Positions 63,908 to 64,000 of a DNA stretch of 64,000 nt are shown here, in pieces; position 1 is the first letter of the stretch; the number at the start of each line of letters is the position of its first letter. This DNA is from VYFG01 sp965221795 (GTDB taxonomy: Bacteria > Pseudomonadota > Gammaproteobacteria > Arenicellales > Poriferihabitantaceae): assembly GCA_965221795.1 (NCBI GenBank), contig OZ244914.1, positions 310,001 through 374,000 of the forward strand, written 5' to 3'. A program made the position numbers and the translations under genes. The notes beneath the pieces were generated by a model. It saw only the letters and a program-made list of their open reading frames with translations. It made no database searches and was not told where the DNA came from.

Positions 63908-63938
63908 CCGGGCTGTGTAGTCACCCTACACAGCCCGG
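63908..63938 (+). terminator. Strong hairpin downstream of amtB
   Basis: A perfect 13-bp stem CCGGGCTGTGTAG/CTACACAGCCCGG with a 5-base loop lies 63 bases after the amtB stop. It is followed by TCGGTTATC rather than a T-run, so it may end transcription inefficiently or protect the mRNA 3' end. Confidence 0.6.
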
Positions 63939-64000
63939 TCGGTTATCGCCTACAATCCTCCCTCCCCCATGATGACAATGATCCCGGCATGCCTGACCCC
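63939..64000. other. Window end, no complete gene
   Basis: 62 bases with ATGs near 63969 and 63990 that could begin a next gene beyond the window. Nothing can be said about it. Confidence 0.4.

Overview
The window looks like chromosome from a gammaproteobacterium. The best evidence is a conserved run at 41284-50119: hemA, then divergently a TPR lipoprotein, lolB, ispE, tRNA-Gln, prs, rplY, pth and ychF. The rpsO-pnp pair, a gammaproteobacterial-type asd and a glnK-amtB operon with a sigma-54 promoter fit as well. I cannot name genus or species. Several core genes appear to start with GTG or TTG (hemA, pnp, prs, cobT; lolB and ispE with TTG).

Layout. 1-4182: an aapJQMP-type amino-acid ABC importer, with the first gene cut by the window edge. 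4398-12357: GNAT acetyltransferase, HupE/UreJ-type membrane protein, metallo-beta-lactamase-fold hydrolase, a 1-kb gene-poor stretch with a possible decayed gene, an OmpR-type two-component pair, an AI-2E family permease and a short RodZ-like protein. 12505-16334: pnp, rpsO and asd. 16715-22204: accessory zone with an AAA/PD-(D/E)XK protein, an ATPase fragment, a wrecked GC-rich ISAs1-type transposase with a DUF4338 (DruA-like) domain, a coiled-coil protein built of 54-bp repeats and a frameshifted remnant.

22205-34797 is the most striking region: a complete-looking type II-C CRISPR-Cas locus. It has cas9 (1040 aa), cas1 and cas2 on the minus strand, a predicted tracrRNA divergent from cas9, and 81 identical 36-bp repeats. 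The array is now in two blocks (55 and 26 repeats) because a 2607-bp IS1595-family transposon, carrying a methyltransferase-HNH pseudogene and a small ORF, inserted inside one spacer. Inverted repeats and an exact 8-bp target duplication let the ancestral 30-bp spacer be rebuilt. Repeats end in an extended -10-like sequence, so each may carry its own promoter, as in Neisseria. At least six groups of spacers encode the same short peptide with mostly synonymous differences. This suggests repeated sampling of the same positions in diverged relatives of the same viruses.

34979-53397 is mainly housekeeping: helicase tail remnant, serA-like/serC/DUF1015 cluster, prmC-prfA, the hemA-to-ychF run, a NorD/CbbO-like VWA protein and a CDF transporter. 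53398-57680 is a second mobile zone: two long poly-C tracts, an internally deleted IS630-type element and its full-length relative, a second frameshifted IS630-type transposase, and two members of a small secreted protein family, one apparently out of frame at a 23-C tract. 57684-64000: DUF4143 ATPase, a gene fragment, cobT-cobS, then glnK-amtB.

All calls are from reading the sequence. No database search was run, so family names rest on recognised motifs and remembered homologues.
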